NCBI GenBank assembly: GCA_964633815.1 | Contig: CAZWHW010000027.1 | Location: 1-23,465 of the forward strand | Direction: 5' to 3' | Length of the DNA stretch: 23,465 nucleotides | DNA from: CALKZN01 sp964633815 | Lineage (GTDB): Bacteria; Pseudomonadota; Gammaproteobacteria; Arenicellales; Arenicellaceae | In this document: positions 23,394 to 23,465 of the stretch, piece after piece | Numbering within the stretch: the first letter of the stretch is position 1 | How the letters are laid out: the number at the start of each line of letters is the position of its first letter | Position numbers and translations under genes: made by a program | The notes under the pieces: generated by a model | Seen by the model: only the letters and a program-made list of their open reading frames with translations | The model's database searches: none | Told to the model about the DNA's origin: nothing

Positions 23394-23465
23394 TTGAATA
23401 AAGTTACTCAGTACATTATTTTCGCACTCATTATGACATTCATATTTAGTGCAGTTATGGATAAT
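23394..23465 (+). CDS. ftsH: ATP-dependent zinc metalloprotease FtsH, N-terminal fragment
   Basis: A frame of 24 codons runs open to the window edge from a TTG at 23394, with the strong ribosome binding site AGGTGGA (23384-23390) just upstream. The translation starts MNKVTQYIIFALIMTF and continues as a hydrophobic first membrane segment, the form expected of FtsH, and its place after rlmE fits. FtsH is the inner-membrane AAA+ protease that degrades LpxC, SecY and other substrates. The catalytic parts are outside the window, so the identification rests on context and the membrane anchor. Confidence 0.72.
   Translation, partial: MNKVTQYIIFALIMTFIFSAVMDN

Noticed and set aside
1..23465. Mobile elements, CRISPR arrays, tRNA or rRNA genes, pseudogenes
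   Set aside because: I saw no transposase or phage gene, no regularly spaced repeats, no cloverleaf or rRNA signature and no broken reading frames on reading both strands.

Overview
The window looks like core chromosome of a low-GC gammaproteobacterium. The evidence is gene content and order: gyrA-serC-...-pheA-tyrA-aroA-cmk-rpsA-ihfB-lapA-lapB, followed by dapB-carA-carB-greA-yhbY(reverse)-rlmE-ftsH. Both blocks are recognisable gammaproteobacterial neighbourhoods, and the LapA/LapB pair, IhfB and bifunctional PheA agree with this. I cannot name a genus. All recognised genes look intact, and I see no insertion sequence, CRISPR array, tRNA or rRNA gene.

Layout. 71-877: an uncharacterised protein with a PHP-like metal-binding start. 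1109-3721: gyrA behind a strong extended -10 promoter. 3934-6233: serC and serA, the first two steps of serine synthesis; SerA is of a short type, and the group ends in a textbook terminator. 6359-6718: a small SnoaL/NTF2-fold gene. 6813-10192: pheA, tyrA and aroA (aromatic amino acids), then cmk, rpsA and ihfB, with a long hairpin between rpsA and ihfB. 13236-14696: lapA and lapB (lipopolysaccharide assembly and LpxC control). 14745-16058: an unrecognised 437-residue three-part protein. 16085-16906: dapB. 16907-17140: a carA leader. 17141-21585: carA and carB. 21621-22100: greA. 22158-22460: yhbY on the minus strand. 22566-23228: rlmE. 23394 to the end: the first 24 codons of ftsH, cut by the window edge.

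How the genes fit together. Serine, aromatic amino acid, lysine/diaminopimelate and carbamoyl phosphate synthesis sit among transcription, translation and nucleoid genes. LapB is the adaptor that brings LpxC to FtsH in enterobacteria, and both partners are encoded here. Two blocks that are separate loci in well-known relatives such as Pseudomonas are joined here, with the unrecognised gene at the seam.

The most interesting non-coding signal is the dapB-carA gap. It holds a good sigma70 promoter, a perfect 11-bp intrinsic terminator and, inside the terminator loop, a Shine-Dalgarno-ATG that opens an 8-codon reading frame ending just past the T tract. This has the form of a translation-coupled attenuator for carAB, comparable in principle to enterobacterial pyrBI. 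About half the genes lack a visible Shine-Dalgarno sequence.

Family assignments and comparisons with other species are from memory, because no search was possible.
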